Assembly (NCBI RefSeq): GCF_000024365.1
Contig: NC_013235.1
Span: 1,116,001 to 1,180,000, forward strand
Source of the DNA: Nakamurella multipartita DSM 44233
Lineage (GTDB): Bacteria; Actinomycetota; Actinomycetes; Mycobacteriales; Nakamurellaceae
Direction: 5' to 3'
Length of the DNA: 64,000 nucleotides
Under the pieces are notes generated by a model. It saw only the letters and a program-made list of their open reading frames with translations, did not search any database and was not told the DNA's origin. Both the position numbers and the translations under genes were made by a program. Positions 8,444 through 18,307 of the stretch are shown piece after piece. Each line of letters begins with the position of its first letter. Position 1 is the first letter of the stretch.

Positions 8444-11400
8444 CCGGCGCCGGCGGACCCGAGCTGTCCGTCGACCCGCTGGCCCAGTGCAGCGCGGGGG
8501 CGACGGCGACGATCCAGGTGCAGGTCTGGCACCACGGGCCGCGGCCGGCCGAGATCACCGTCGCCGTAAGGGGTCTGGACGCGGAGTGGACCCCAGAGCC
8601 GGTCTCGGTCGGGATCCTGCCGCCCGGGCAGGTGGCCACCGTGCCGCTGTCGCTGCGCCCCGGGCCCAGCGCGATCGGCGCCCGGTACCCGTTCGTGGTG
8701 GTCGCCGCGGCCACCGACTCGTTCGACCGCGGCGAGCCGGCCGTCGCCACCGCCGAGTCCACCCTGGTGGTCGGCGGCCGCGAACGCGCCGTGCTGGACC
8801 TCGACCCGCCGCAAGCGACCGCGGTGTTCGGCCGCCGGATCCGGCTGACCATCACCAACCCGTCGGTCACCGACCGCGATCTGCTGCTCGAACCGACCGT
8901 GCCGCAGGGCCTGTCGGTGACCTTGCCGACCGAACCGATCAGCGTCGGGGCCGGCCGGACGGTGACCGTGCGGGGCCGGGTATCCGTGCGGCGCTCCCGG
9001 GTGTTCGGCACCGTGCAGACCCACAGCTACGCGATCGCGGCTCGCGGGCAGGGTGCGCCGGTGATCGTCAACGGCACCCTGCAGGCCCGCCCGGTGTTCC
9101 GCGGCGCGCTGGTCCGGGCCCTGGTGCTGACCCTGGTGATCGCGCTGTGGGTCGGGCTGGCCGTGGTGGCACTGCCCCGGGTGTCCTCCTACTTCACCGC
9201 CGACCAGAAGACCGTCACCAGCACCACCCCGCCGACCTCCGGCAGCGACAGCGGGACGAGCCCGTCGGGTGGCGACCAGGGCGGCACCGCCGGTGGCACC
9301 GACCAGGGTGGAAGCGGGGGAGACCAGGGCGGCGGCGGTTCCGCCGGAGATCAGGGCACGGGGGATCAGGGCACGGACGGTGCGGGTGCGGCCGGGGGCG
9401 GTTCGGGCGGCGGCTCCGGCAACGGATCCGACGGTCATTCGGGCAGCGGTTCGGCAAGTGGTTCGGACAGTGGTTCGGGTTCGGATGGTGGTGCGGGCAC
9501 GGGCGGCGGCAGTGGGGGTGATGGGGAGCCGACGGCGCCGCCGTCCAGCACGCCGTCCCAGGTGACCCTGCAGGGTCTGGTGACCGGCGCCGATCCGGGC
9601 GGGGTGACCGTCATCCTGGGTCCGACGAGCATGGTCGAGGCGGCCGGGCAGGGCGCGGAACCGGCCCCCGGCACCGACGAGCAGACCGCGTCCGGGCTGC
9701 GGGCGGCCCGGGGCGCGATCGGCAAGGTGTGGGCAACCTCGTTGCGGGTCAACCGGGCGGAGGATCCGCCGAGCCTGACCACGACCACCAACGACGACGG
9801 CACCTTCGCCCTGGCCGGCATCCGGCCGCAGGGCTACTACCTGCTGACGGTGGCCCGGGCGGGTTTCCGGACCCAGCGGTTCATCATCAACGGGGCCAAC
9901 CTGGTCGGCGCCGACCCGATGAAGATCGCGCTGATCGCCGGGGACGGCGCCATGTCCGGCACCGTCGCCGGCCCGGACGGGCCGATCGGTGCGGCCACCG
10001 TCACCATCACCGACGGTCGGGTCTCGCTGCAGACCTCGACCGTCTCACCGGGCGCCGAGGGCACCCCCGGCTCGTGGAGCGTCACCGGGCTGTCCACCCC
10101 GGGCACCTACCTGGTCTCGGCCGCCGCGCCGGGCTTCGCCACGTCGTCGGCGCTGGTCACGCTGGGGGCGGGCGGCACCGCGAACACCGACCTGACCCTG
10201 GTCACCGGGGCCGCACAGGTGACCGGCACGGTCACCGGGCAGAACGAATTGGGCCAGCTCGGCGGGCTCGGCGGCATGTCCGTCTCGATCACCGGGCAGT
10301 CCGGCGACGTCACCACCACCCGCACGTCGACGACGGCGACCACCGGCCCGGTCGGCCAGTACGTGCTGCCCGACCTGCCGACCCCCGGCGAGTACACGGT
10401 CACCGTGTCCGGCGACGGGTATCAGGACCAGGTCCAGCACGTCTCGCTGGCCGAGGGGGTCGGTTCGGCGGTCGTCGACGTGGCCATGGTCCGGGTCGAC
10501 GGGGCGGTCAGCGGCACCGTCTTCGGCAACCCGGCCACCGGGGACAAGCCCGCCGAGGGCGGGCTGATCGGCGCCGGGCTGACCCTGACCGGCCCGCAGG
10601 GCTCGACCAAGACGATGTCCACCTCGGACCCGGCCGGCTCGTTCCGGTTCACCGGCGTCAAACCCGGGGTCTACGTGCTGTCCGGATCGATGTTCGGCCG
10701 GTTGCCCTCCTCGGTGACGGTCGAGGTGACGGCGGCCGGTGAGGCCACCGCGGACCTGACGCTGCTCAGCTCGGCCAGCACCGAACTGCCGGCCACGGCC
10801 CGGATCCAGGGGCGGGTGGTGGACTCGCGCACCGGCGGCCAGCTGACCTGCGACCGGGCCGAGGACCCGGCCACGCCGTGTGTGATCACGGCCAGCGTCA
10901 GCGTGCCGGCGATCGACCCGGCCACCGGGCAGATCGACCCGAACCTGCCCCCGACCACCGTCAGCGCGACCGCCAACCCGGCCGAGAACTACCTGCTGCC
11001 CGCGCTGGACGATCCGGCCCATCCCGGTCTGGTCCCCGGCCTGTACACGGTAACCATCACCGCCCCCGGGTACGAGCCGGGCTCGGTGCAGGTGCAGGTG
11101 CCGCAGGGTGCCGTGATGTCGGCCGCGCCGGTCAGCTTGATCCCGCTGAGCCTGATCAGCGGCCGGCTCACCACCCGGGTCGGCACCCCGGTGGCGCCGA
11201 CCTGTGTCGGCGTGGTCGCCGCCGGCGTGGTCCCGCCGACCCGCGCGGACGGCTGCGTGGCCGCCGCGGACGGCCGCACGTGCACGATCGGCACCGACCC
11301 CAAGGTGCGCTGCGGCCTGGTCCAGGTCGACGGCACCTACCAGGTCCGGGGCCTGACCCACGGCGGGTACACGGTCGTGGTCATCCCGACCGACCCCGAG

Positions 11401-14400
11401 TACATCGCCCCGGCCCCCTTCGACCTGACCATCGACCTGGGCAGCGACGGGCGCTACGACCCGCTGCTGGACCGGTTGGGGCGGATCGCGGTGACCGTGC
11501 GGCAACCCGACCTGGACACCGCCGCGCTCGGGCCGGCGGAGGGCGCCACCGTCGCTGCCGTGCTCGGTTCGACCAGCACGTCCGCGCCGCCGACCGACGC
11601 CGACGGCACCACCACGGTCATCGCGCTGACCCCCGGCACCTACCGGGTCGACGCCAGCGGGGATGCCGGCACGGCCAGCACCGACAACGTCTTCGTCCAG
11701 CTCAACCAGACGATCGACGTCAACCTGGTGCTGATCAAGCCGCTGGGCACGGTGGTCGGCCGGGTCGTCACCAACGACGGGGTGAGCCCCCAACCGGTCA
11801 GCGTGCCGGCCGCGCCGGTCACCATCACCGGGGTGATCGGCTACACCGGGCTGGCCCCGGTGTTCGGCGCGGTCACGCTGACCACCGACATCAACGGTTG
11901 CTTCGCCGTGCTGCCGACGTCGACCACGCCCAAACCCGGCGGTTTCGGCCCCTGCCCGCAGGGCATCTCCGCCGACTCGGCGGCCGCGGCGATCAGCGGG
12001 GGCTTCCTGGTGGCGCGGCCGATCTCGGTGGCCATCGGCACCACCGATCAGTCCCAGGCGTCCTACCAGGCCCAGGTCGGCATCGTCGGGGACGGCCAGA
12101 TCCGCACCATCCCGGTGGACGCCACGACCGTGCAACCCAAGCCGTCGTCGACCGCCAACCTGACCCTGGGCACCCTGCCGGCCGGAACGGCCCGCGGGCT
12201 GGCCAACCTGACGGTGCTGACCAAGTCACCGCTGTCCGGGCAGGTCGCCGCGGTCGATCTGCAGAACCCCGCCGGGGGCCTGCGCTGGTCCGACTCGGCG
12301 GTGACCGGCGACAACCTGCTCTCGCCCGGCCGTTACTCGGTACAGGCCGCGGCGCCGGGCTTCACCAGCCTGCCGGCGCGCGGCGCGCAGATCCTGTGCA
12401 GGTTGGGCACGGCCTGCACCTACGTGGTCGACCCGACCGACGCGACGTCGGTGGCCGATCCGGCCCTGCGGTTGGTCCGCAATCCCACCTTCACCGGGTC
12501 GGTCACCGTGTTGCCGACCGGGGCCGGCATCACCGGGGCGACGTTCTCGGTCAGCCCGCTGAACTCGAACCTGCCGCCGATCAGCCTGACCGCCTCCGGC
12601 ACCACTCTGTCCTGGCAGGAGCAGGGCGCGCCGGCCAACCTGGTCACGCCGGGCAGCTACAGCGTGACCGCGTCGCTGGCCGGCTTCGAGAGTGACCCGG
12701 TCACCTTCACCTGCGCGCCGCCGACGACGGGCGCGGAAACCTGCCCGCTGGCGCTGACCCTGCGCCAGCTGTCGTCGCCGACGATCACCGTCGTCAGCAA
12801 CGTCGCGGTCGGGTCGCCCAACCGCAAGGTGCCGGCCGGGGCCACCATCACCATCACCGGCACGTCCATCGGCACCCGCGGCCCGTTCACCGACAACAAC
12901 ACCGGTGACGGCATCCAGATCGCCCTGCCGCCGCTGTCCTCGCTCGACAAGAGCTACCAGATGACCGTGCGAGCACCGGGTTTCGCGCCGGCTACGTTCA
13001 CCTCGACGACCACCGGGAACATCAGCTGCACCGGCGGCAGCGGGTTGTTCTTCCAGCCGGGTCCGACCGCCTGCACGGTCACCCTGACCCAGCTGGCCCA
13101 GGTCACCGTCACCACGGTGCAGGCCGGGTCGCTGGCCCGGCTGTCCGGGGTCGGGGTGAAGGTCACCCAGCTGACCGGGACCGGTGCGAACTCGACCTGG
13201 GACGGGATCACCGTGGGCGGCTCGGTGGTGATCACCGGGTCGGTGGCCAGCCCGGGGTTGACTCCCGGCGAGACGTACCGGGTGAGCGCCAGTCTGGTCG
13301 GCTACGACGACGCCAGTACCGACGTGACCATTCCGTCCGGCACGCTCGATCAGCCGGTGACCATCGCGCTCCGGCTGCGCCCGGTCACTCTGCAGGTGGC
13401 ACTGGTCGCCGGGACCGGCACCAGCCTGCCCAACGGCACCCTCACCGTGACCGGCCGGGACTTCTCCGGCACGGCGGTCAACCGCACCTGCACGTTCACC
13501 ACGCAGAACACCGGTGCCTGCACCCCGACGCAGACCGACACCACGCTCTCGGGCATCGACGCGCTGTTCGCCAAGCTGCTGCCCGGCGGCTACCAGCTGG
13601 CCTTCACCTCCACCGACGGGCTGTACCGGCCGCTCACCCAGTCGGTGCAGGTGGCCGGCGGCACCGATCCGGTGCCGGTGACGATGACCCTGGCCGCCGG
13701 GACCAGCGCGCAGACCGGCACGGTGCTCGCGCCCGACGGGTCGCCGCTGTCCGGAGCCACGGTCACGCTGCGGCAGAACAACAACGTCGAGGTGATCGCC
13801 AAGGACGTCGCCGGGACCAACCTGCCGGAGATCACCACCGGCGCCGACGGTGCGTTCAGCTTCCGCAACGTGCCGGACGGGGTGTACCGGGTGATGGTGG
13901 ACGCCTGCGGCTACGGCCGCACGTTCTCGGCCGCGATCACCCTGAACACCTCGGTGACGGCCAACCCGCCCGCGGTGAGCGTGCGGCTGGCCCGGGTCAC
14001 CCGAGCGGTGACGGTCAACGTCTCCTCCACCGCCGGCACCAGCCTGGTCGGGCTGCCGGCCAGCTTCCAGCCGGTCGCGGCAGACAGCGGGGATCCGTCC
14101 TGCACCATGCCGTCCGGGGCGACGAACACCGCGCTGACCGGCTTCTTCGTCGCGCCCGACGGCACGGTGACCGCGCCGCAGCTGCCCACCGGGCGGTGGG
14201 TCGTCGCGGTCAGCACGCCGAACTCACCGTTCGGCGCGTCCACGCCGTCGTTCCTCTCGCCCATGCCCGACTACGGCACACCCACGCTGAACCCGACGAT
14301 CCCGCCGATCAACGTGATCGGCACCGGCGGGCAGATCCGGCAGGCCCAGATCAGCCTGTCCGTGACCTGGCCGGCCGGCTGTGCCAACCCGCCGTCGTCG

Positions 14401-15438
14401 GTCAGGCTGACGATCACCCCCGCCACCGGCGACCCCGCCACCCTGGACGCCACGGTGCAGTCCGGCACCGACAAGTCGGGCACCGCCAGCCTCACCACGC
14501 TGCTGCCGGCCGGCAGTTACAGCTGGTCGTTGGCTGCCGACAACAACTTCACCGCGCAGCCGGCCACCGGCTCGCTGACCGTGCCGTCGTCGGGATCGAC
14601 ACCGGCGCAGTCGATCTCGTCCACCCTGCAGGCGCCCGCGGTGCCGGTGAACGCCACATTGTCGGTCAATGGCGGCACCAGCGGGCCCGCTGGGGTCGTC
14701 CGGGCCACCCCGGCCGGCGGCGGCTCGACGGTGACCAGCGACGGCAGCGGACTGCTCTGCCTGGCACCGACCGCCGGCTGGACCGTCTCCATTCGGTCCA
14801 CCACGGACCCGACCATGCTGATCCCGGACATCACTGGGGTCAGCGTGACCCGGGCCGGACCCAACACCGTCGCGTTCGTCGGATACGGGCTCCAACCGGG
14901 GGTCAGCCTGGCCACGGTCGACCGGCGTACCCCGGACACCACCGCGCGCAGCGTGCCGCTGACCGTCACCGGACCGGGTACCTCGTGGTCCGGCACGGCC
15001 ACCATTGCGGCCGGCGCATCGGCTGGGACCGGCCCGACGCTGACCCTGGGGGCCGGCTCGTACACGCTGGCCGCCGCAGCCAGCGACCCGTTCGGCACGG
15101 CCAGCCAGAGCGGCATCGACCCGGCGACGACGCACACCGCCACCCTGACCCTGCCCTACACCGCCGTCACCCTGGCCGTCACCGCGTCCGGTGCTCCTGA
15201 TCCGGGGGCGACCTTCACCCTGACCCCGGCCGCCGGTGGCTCGCCGATTACCACCACTACGTCCGCGGCGGCCGTGTTCCGGGACATCGCGCCCGGGACC
15301 TACACGATCGCGGCCAGCAAGACGGTGGGCACGGTGACCTACAGCGGCCAGCTGACCGACCAGGTGCTGGGTGCCGGCACGTCGCCCCAGCTGAACGTGC
15401 CGATGACCGCGCCGCCGCCGCCGAACCCGCCGAACTGA
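8440..15438 (+). CDS. eCIS-associated giant membrane protein C (2332 residues)
   Basis: The start overlaps the stop of B in ATGA, so translation is probably coupled. Residues 1-215 are the Ig-like N-terminal pair, a transmembrane segment lies at about 228-250, and residues 268-367 are an almost pure Gly/Ser/Asp linker. Nearly 2000 residues of carboxypeptidase-regulatory-like and related beta repeats follow. Cysteine pairs occur in the C-terminal region (for example CDRAEDPATPC and several around nt 11200-11320), which fits an oxidising extracytoplasmic location. With arginines before the membrane segment, the predicted topology is N-in, C-out. It is by far the largest gene here and ends the left-arm operon. 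Function is unknown; it may be a cell-surface anchor or spacer for the injection system. Confidence 0.72.
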   Translation: MTGAGGPELSVDPLAQCSAGATATIQVQVWHHGPRPAEITVAVRGLDAEWTPEPVSVGILPPGQVATVPLSLRPGPSAIGARYPFVVVAAATDSFDRGEPAVATAESTLVVGGRERAVLDLDPPQATAVFGRRIRLTITNPSVTDRDLLLEPTVPQGLSVTLPTEPISVGAGRTVTVRGRVSVRRSRVFGTVQTHSYAIAARGQGAPVIVNGTLQARPVFRGALVRALVLTLVIALWVGLAVVALPRVSSYFTADQKTVTSTTPPTSGSDSGTSPSGGDQGGTAGGTDQGGSGGDQGGGGSAGDQGTGDQGTDGAGAAGGGSGGGSGNGSDGHSGSGSASGSDSGSGSDGGAGTGGGSGGDGEPTAPPSSTPSQVTLQGLVTGADPGGVTVILGPTSMVEAAGQGAEPAPGTDEQTASGLRAARGAIGKVWATSLRVNRAEDPPSLTTTTNDDGTFALAGIRPQGYYLLTVARAGFRTQRFIINGANLVGADPMKIALIAGDGAMSGTVAGPDGPIGAATVTITDGRVSLQTSTVSPGAEGTPGSWSVTGLSTPGTYLVSAAAPGFATSSALVTLGAGGTANTDLTLVTGAAQVTGTVTGQNELGQLGGLGGMSVSITGQSGDVTTTRTSTTATTGPVGQYVLPDLPTPGEYTVTVSGDGYQDQVQHVSLAEGVGSAVVDVAMVRVDGAVSGTVFGNPATGDKPAEGGLIGAGLTLTGPQGSTKTMSTSDPAGSFRFTGVKPGVYVLSGSMFGRLPSSVTVEVTAAGEATADLTLLSSASTELPATARIQGRVVDSRTGGQLTCDRAEDPATPCVITASVSVPAIDPATGQIDPNLPPTTVSATANPAENYLLPALDDPAHPGLVPGLYTVTITAPGYEPGSVQVQVPQGAVMSAAPVSLIPLSLISGRLTTRVGTPVAPTCVGVVAAGVVPPTRADGCVAAADGRTCTIGTDPKVRCGLVQVDGTYQVRGLTHGGYTVVVIPTDPEYIAPAPFDLTIDLGSDGRYDPLLDRLGRIAVTVRQPDLDTAALGPAEGATVAAVLGSTSTSAPPTDADGTTTVIALTPGTYRVDASGDAGTASTDNVFVQLNQTIDVNLVLIKPLGTVVGRVVTNDGVSPQPVSVPAAPVTITGVIGYTGLAPVFGAVTLTTDINGCFAVLPTSTTPKPGGFGPCPQGISADSAAAAISGGFLVARPISVAIGTTDQSQASYQAQVGIVGDGQIRTIPVDATTVQPKPSSTANLTLGTLPAGTARGLANLTVLTKSPLSGQVAAVDLQNPAGGLRWSDSAVTGDNLLSPGRYSVQAAAPGFTSLPARGAQILCRLGTACTYVVDPTDATSVADPALRLVRNPTFTGSVTVLPTGAGITGATFSVSPLNSNLPPISLTASGTTLSWQEQGAPANLVTPGSYSVTASLAGFESDPVTFTCAPPTTGAETCPLALTLRQLSSPTITVVSNVAVGSPNRKVPAGATITITGTSIGTRGPFTDNNTGDGIQIALPPLSSLDKSYQMTVRAPGFAPATFTSTTTGNISCTGGSGLFFQPGPTACTVTLTQLAQVTVTTVQAGSLARLSGVGVKVTQLTGTGANSTWDGITVGGSVVITGSVASPGLTPGETYRVSASLVGYDDASTDVTIPSGTLDQPVTIALRLRPVTLQVALVAGTGTSLPNGTLTVTGRDFSGTAVNRTCTFTTQNTGACTPTQTDTTLSGIDALFAKLLPGGYQLAFTSTDGLYRPLTQSVQVAGGTDPVPVTMTLAAGTSAQTGTVLAPDGSPLSGATVTLRQNNNVEVIAKDVAGTNLPEITTGADGAFSFRNVPDGVYRVMVDACGYGRTFSAAITLNTSVTANPPAVSVRLARVTRAVTVNVSSTAGTSLVGLPASFQPVAADSGDPSCTMPSGATNTALTGFFVAPDGTVTAPQLPTGRWVVAVSTPNSPFGASTPSFLSPMPDYGTPTLNPTIPPINVIGTGGQIRQAQISLSVTWPAGCANPPSSVRLTITPATGDPATLDATVQSGTDKSGTASLTTLLPAGSYSWSLAADNNFTAQPATGSLTVPSSGSTPAQSISSTLQAPAVPVNATLSVNGGTSGPAGVVRATPAGGGSTVTSDGSGLLCLAPTAGWTVSIRSTTDPTMLIPDITGVSVTRAGPNTVAFVGYGLQPGVSLATVDRRTPDTTARSVPLTVTGPGTSWSGTATIAAGASAGTGPTLTLGAGSYTLAAAASDPFGTASQSGIDPATTHTATLTLPYTAVTLAVTASGAPDPGATFTLTPAAGGSPITTTTSAAAVFRDIAPGTYTIAASKTVGTVTYSGQLTDQVLGAGTSPQLNVPMTAPPPPNPPN

Positions 15439-15445
15439 CCCGCGT

Positions 15446-15460
15446 CCCGGGCGGCCCGGG
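15446..15460 (+). terminator. Possible terminator hairpin after the left-arm operon
   Basis: CCCGGG-CGG-CCCGGG forms a 6-bp GC stem 8 bases after the stop of membrane protein C. There is no T tract, so this is a weak candidate for the end of the left-arm transcript. Confidence 0.35.
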
Positions 15461-15532
15461 TACCCTGGTAGGTATCTGTGCGGTGCGCGCACTCTCGCGG
15501 CACGGACCCGCCGTTGCCCGGGAGGCCGCTGG

Positions 15533-16438
15533 ATGACCGATCGCTACCGCGCCGTGGACGTTCCGGTCCGTGGGGGAGACCTGCGGGTCGGCGTCTGGGA
15601 GCCCACCGGGGATGCGGCCGAGCCGGCCGGCCCGCCCGTGCTGGCCGTGCACGGCATCACCGCCTCGCACCGGGCCTGGGTGACGGTGGCCGACCGGCTG
15701 CCCGGCGCCCGGATCGTCGCGCCCGACCTGCGCGGCCGGGGCCGGTCCAACCAGTTGCCCGGACCGTTCGGGATCACCGCTCACGCCGACGATCTCGCCC
15801 GCGTGCTGGACCACCTCGCCGTGCCGTCGGCGATCGTCATGGGGCATTCGATGGGTGGTTTCGTCACCGTCGCCACGATGCATCGGCACCCGGACCGGGT
15901 GGCCGGCGCGGTGCTGGTCGACGGCGGGTTGCCGCTGCCGATCCCGGAGGGCCTGACCCCGGACGAGGCGACGGCGGCCATCCTGGGCCCGGTGCAGCGC
16001 CGGCTGACCATGACGTTCGCCGACCACGAGGCCTACCGCGACTTCTTCCGCGCGCACCCGGCGTTCGCCGACTGGACCGACGCCACCACCGACTACATCG
16101 ACTACGACCTGGTCGGCGAGCCCGGCAACTTCCACCCGGCCACCTCCTTCGAGGCCATGGCCGCCGACTCCCGGGCCCAGCAGGACGGTGAGGACTGGCT
16201 GCTGCCCGGGCTGGCCGCGCTCCCGACCGGTACGCCGTTCCTGCGGGCGCCGCGCGGCCTGCTGGACGAGGAACCGGGGCTGTTCCCGGCGCCCTGGGTG
16301 GCCCGCTGGGCGGCCGAGTTCCCGGGGATGGACGTGCGTGAGGTGCCCGGCACCAACCACTACACGCTGCTGTTCAACGACTCCGGGACGGCTGCGATCG
16401 TCGGGGCGCTGGCCGCGGCGGGGGCCTCGCCGGCCTGA
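15533..16438 (+). CDS. Alpha/beta hydrolase
   Basis: A 301-residue alpha/beta-hydrolase-fold enzyme. It has the oxyanion strand LAVHGITASHRAW (residues 37-49), DLRGRGRS (65-72) and the nucleophile elbow GHSMGG with Ser106. A candidate catalytic His lies in PGTNHYTLLF near residue 280. The start at ATG 15533 has GGGAGG 11 bases upstream. The substrate cannot be inferred. It is transcribed toward the deaminase-like DUF4157 gene, with 13 bases between the two stops. It may be a bystander rather than part of the injection system. Confidence 0.85.
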   Translation: MTDRYRAVDVPVRGGDLRVGVWEPTGDAAEPAGPPVLAVHGITASHRAWVTVADRLPGARIVAPDLRGRGRSNQLPGPFGITAHADDLARVLDHLAVPSAIVMGHSMGGFVTVATMHRHPDRVAGAVLVDGGLPLPIPEGLTPDEATAAILGPVQRRLTMTFADHEAYRDFFRAHPAFADWTDATTDYIDYDLVGEPGNFHPATSFEAMAADSRAQQDGEDWLLPGLAALPTGTPFLRAPRGLLDEEPGLFPAPWVARWAAEFPGMDVREVPGTNHYTLLFNDSGTAAIVGALAAAGASPA

Positions 16439-16451
16439 CGGACCGGGCCGC

Positions 16452-18200
16452 TCAGACCTCCTCCCATTCGGAGTCCGATTCCTCCGGGTCGTGGTAGCCG
16501 GCGGAGCTATCGGAGATTCCGCGAAGCACCCCGCGATCGTCCAGGTAGCCCTCGGGAAGGTTGCTCTCTACGTAGGCCAGGGCCGCCTCGTGGTTCCAGA
16601 TCACGTCGGGAGCGCGCCAACCCAAGTAGAAGCCGCCGTGGGTGCCTGAGACCTTGATCGAGTACCCGAGCGGGGCGGCGATCAACTGGTTGTACGCCTC
16701 GAAGGCGAGCTTGCAGGCGCCGCAGGCGAGTTTGACCCCGCCGAGATCCCGGACGATCGGGTTCGGCCCCGGGTTCGGGTGCGCCCGCAGGTCCCGGTCC
16801 AGGTCGGCGAGGACGGTCATCTCGCCGTGTTCCGCATCGCCGGCTGATTGGCCGACGTTGTGCCAGTTCGGCGGCGCCGTCAGGGCCGCGGACAGCTCAC
16901 CGAGACCGCGGTTGCTCGCCGCGTGGTGGGCGCGGTAGTCGCCAGACTGCAGGGCCCTGAGCTTGATCGCGTCCTTCCGGGCCCGTCTGCCCTCGGGCAG
17001 CCGGGCCCCGGGGTCCAGCGCCCCTCGGAGGGCGGCAAGCCCGCGGGTGGCGTCGGTGGCGGTGACGTGTCGATTGCCGGTGTTGCCGGCGACATGCAGC
17101 GATCCGCCGATCGGCGCGGTCGCCAGGTGCGGGGTGGACGCTTCCGGCATGTCCGTCATCAGCACGCGCGCCGTGCGATCCAGAGCCCGCAGTCCGGGTC
17201 CGCGCGGGCCCCTGGTCTTCTTCGACGTCGGCTTGAGCCGGTACTTCGCCTTGACGTAGACCGGCACCGACCGGGCGTCCGGGTAGCCGTGCAGGTCCGG
17301 ACCGGCGAACGGGGGTCGCTCCTCGTCCAGAGCCCGGCGGTGGGTTGCGGGCGGATCACCCCTTCCCCATTTGCCCGCGGTGGCGTCGTACCACCAGGTC
17401 GCCGTCCGGTCGACGACGATGTTCCAGTCGGTCTGCTTCCAGACGGCGTTGGGGCCGATGGCCTCCCAGCCGTGTCCGCCGCCGTCGACGAGGCGGAAGA
17501 CGTCACCGCGCGGATCCTTCAGAACCTCTTCCCAGCGGAGCCCGTCCGGCTGTTTCTTGGATCGCGGCGGCAGCGTGGTGAGCGGCTGCGGGGCGGGTGG
17601 CGGCACCGGTTGCCACCATCGACGCAGCCGGTGCAGACCCGTTCGCTCGGTCAGGACGTGGGCAATCTCGTGGGCCAGAACCTGGTCACCGTCGCGGGTC
17701 GTGGGATCGACACCACGGCCCAGGAAGACGTCGTTGCCGAGGGTGAACGCACGCGCGGCGACCGCGTCGTTCAACCGGCCGGCCATGGGGTCGTCGTGGA
17801 GCCGCACGTGGCTCAGGCCGGTGCCGAAGGCCGCCTCCATCCGCGAACGGTCCGGCCCGGGCAGAGGTCGTCCGCCGCCCAGCCGCGCCGAGATCAGCGT
17901 GCTGGTGCCCGGGTCGAGCGGGCCCCCGGCGCGGCCGACGATCGGCGTCGCGGACGGTGCCGGCGGGCGGGGCACGGGCTCGACGCCAACCGTCGGTGTG
18001 GTCGACGTCGCCCGGCGCAGGCGTTCGATCGCCGTGTCGGCCAGGGCGTCGGCGGCCCGCTCGGCCGGGTCGTCGGCGTGGCCGACCGTCAGACCGGCCA
18101 CTGGTTCCGGGCGCCCGGCGATCGACGCCACGGGGACCACCGGGTCAGCCGGCTCGGTGGTCGCGGTGATGACGCCGGGCCGACGTTCGAGGGTGCGCAT
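16452..18200 (-). CDS. Candidate eCIS effector: DUF4157 N-terminal region with deaminase-like C-terminal domain
   Basis: This 582-residue protein has the layout of eCIS cargo. Residues 41-61 hold the acidic DDPAERAADALAD helix common at the front of such toxins. Residues 120-185 form a DUF4157 module with the HEIAH zinc-protease-like motif (177-181). The middle is basic and probably a linker. The C-terminus has an H-x-E motif (HGE, 458-460) followed by C-x-x-C (CGAC, 493-496), spaced as in the cytidine-deaminase superfamily, where His and two Cys bind zinc and Glu is the proton shuttle. The prediction is therefore a nucleic-acid or nucleotide deaminase delivered by the particle. GGGAGAGG precedes the ATG. 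No immunity gene is visible: the neighbours are a convergent hydrolase and a LysR gene. DUF4157 as an eCIS effector marker is established; deamination here is inference from four residues. Confidence 0.72.
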   Translation of the reverse strand: MRTLERRPGVITATTEPADPVVPVASIAGRPEPVAGLTVGHADDPAERAADALADTAIERLRRATSTTPTVGVEPVPRPPAPSATPIVGRAGGPLDPGTSTLISARLGGGRPLPGPDRSRMEAAFGTGLSHVRLHDDPMAGRLNDAVAARAFTLGNDVFLGRGVDPTTRDGDQVLAHEIAHVLTERTGLHRLRRWWQPVPPPAPQPLTTLPPRSKKQPDGLRWEEVLKDPRGDVFRLVDGGGHGWEAIGPNAVWKQTDWNIVVDRTATWWYDATAGKWGRGDPPATHRRALDEERPPFAGPDLHGYPDARSVPVYVKAKYRLKPTSKKTRGPRGPGLRALDRTARVLMTDMPEASTPHLATAPIGGSLHVAGNTGNRHVTATDATRGLAALRGALDPGARLPEGRRARKDAIKLRALQSGDYRAHHAASNRGLGELSAALTAPPNWHNVGQSAGDAEHGEMTVLADLDRDLRAHPNPGPNPIVRDLGGVKLACGACKLAFEAYNQLIAAPLGYSIKVSGTHGGFYLGWRAPDVIWNHEAALAYVESNLPEGYLDDRGVLRGISDSSAGYHDPEESDSEWEEV

Positions 18201-18307
18201 CGACCTCTCCCACTATGCCGGCGACGTTCACTCCTGGCTCTCGACAATGGCCCGGTCGCGTCGGTTTGTCCAGGTAGTGATGCCCGCCGGGCCGTCCGCG
18301 CAGGGAA

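Noticed and set aside
16452-18200. HEIAH motif read as a metalloprotease effector
   Set aside because: In DUF4157 proteins this module is shared by effectors with many different C-terminal activities, so it is not taken as the toxic activity; the C-terminal H-x-E/C-x-x-C pattern is the better lead.
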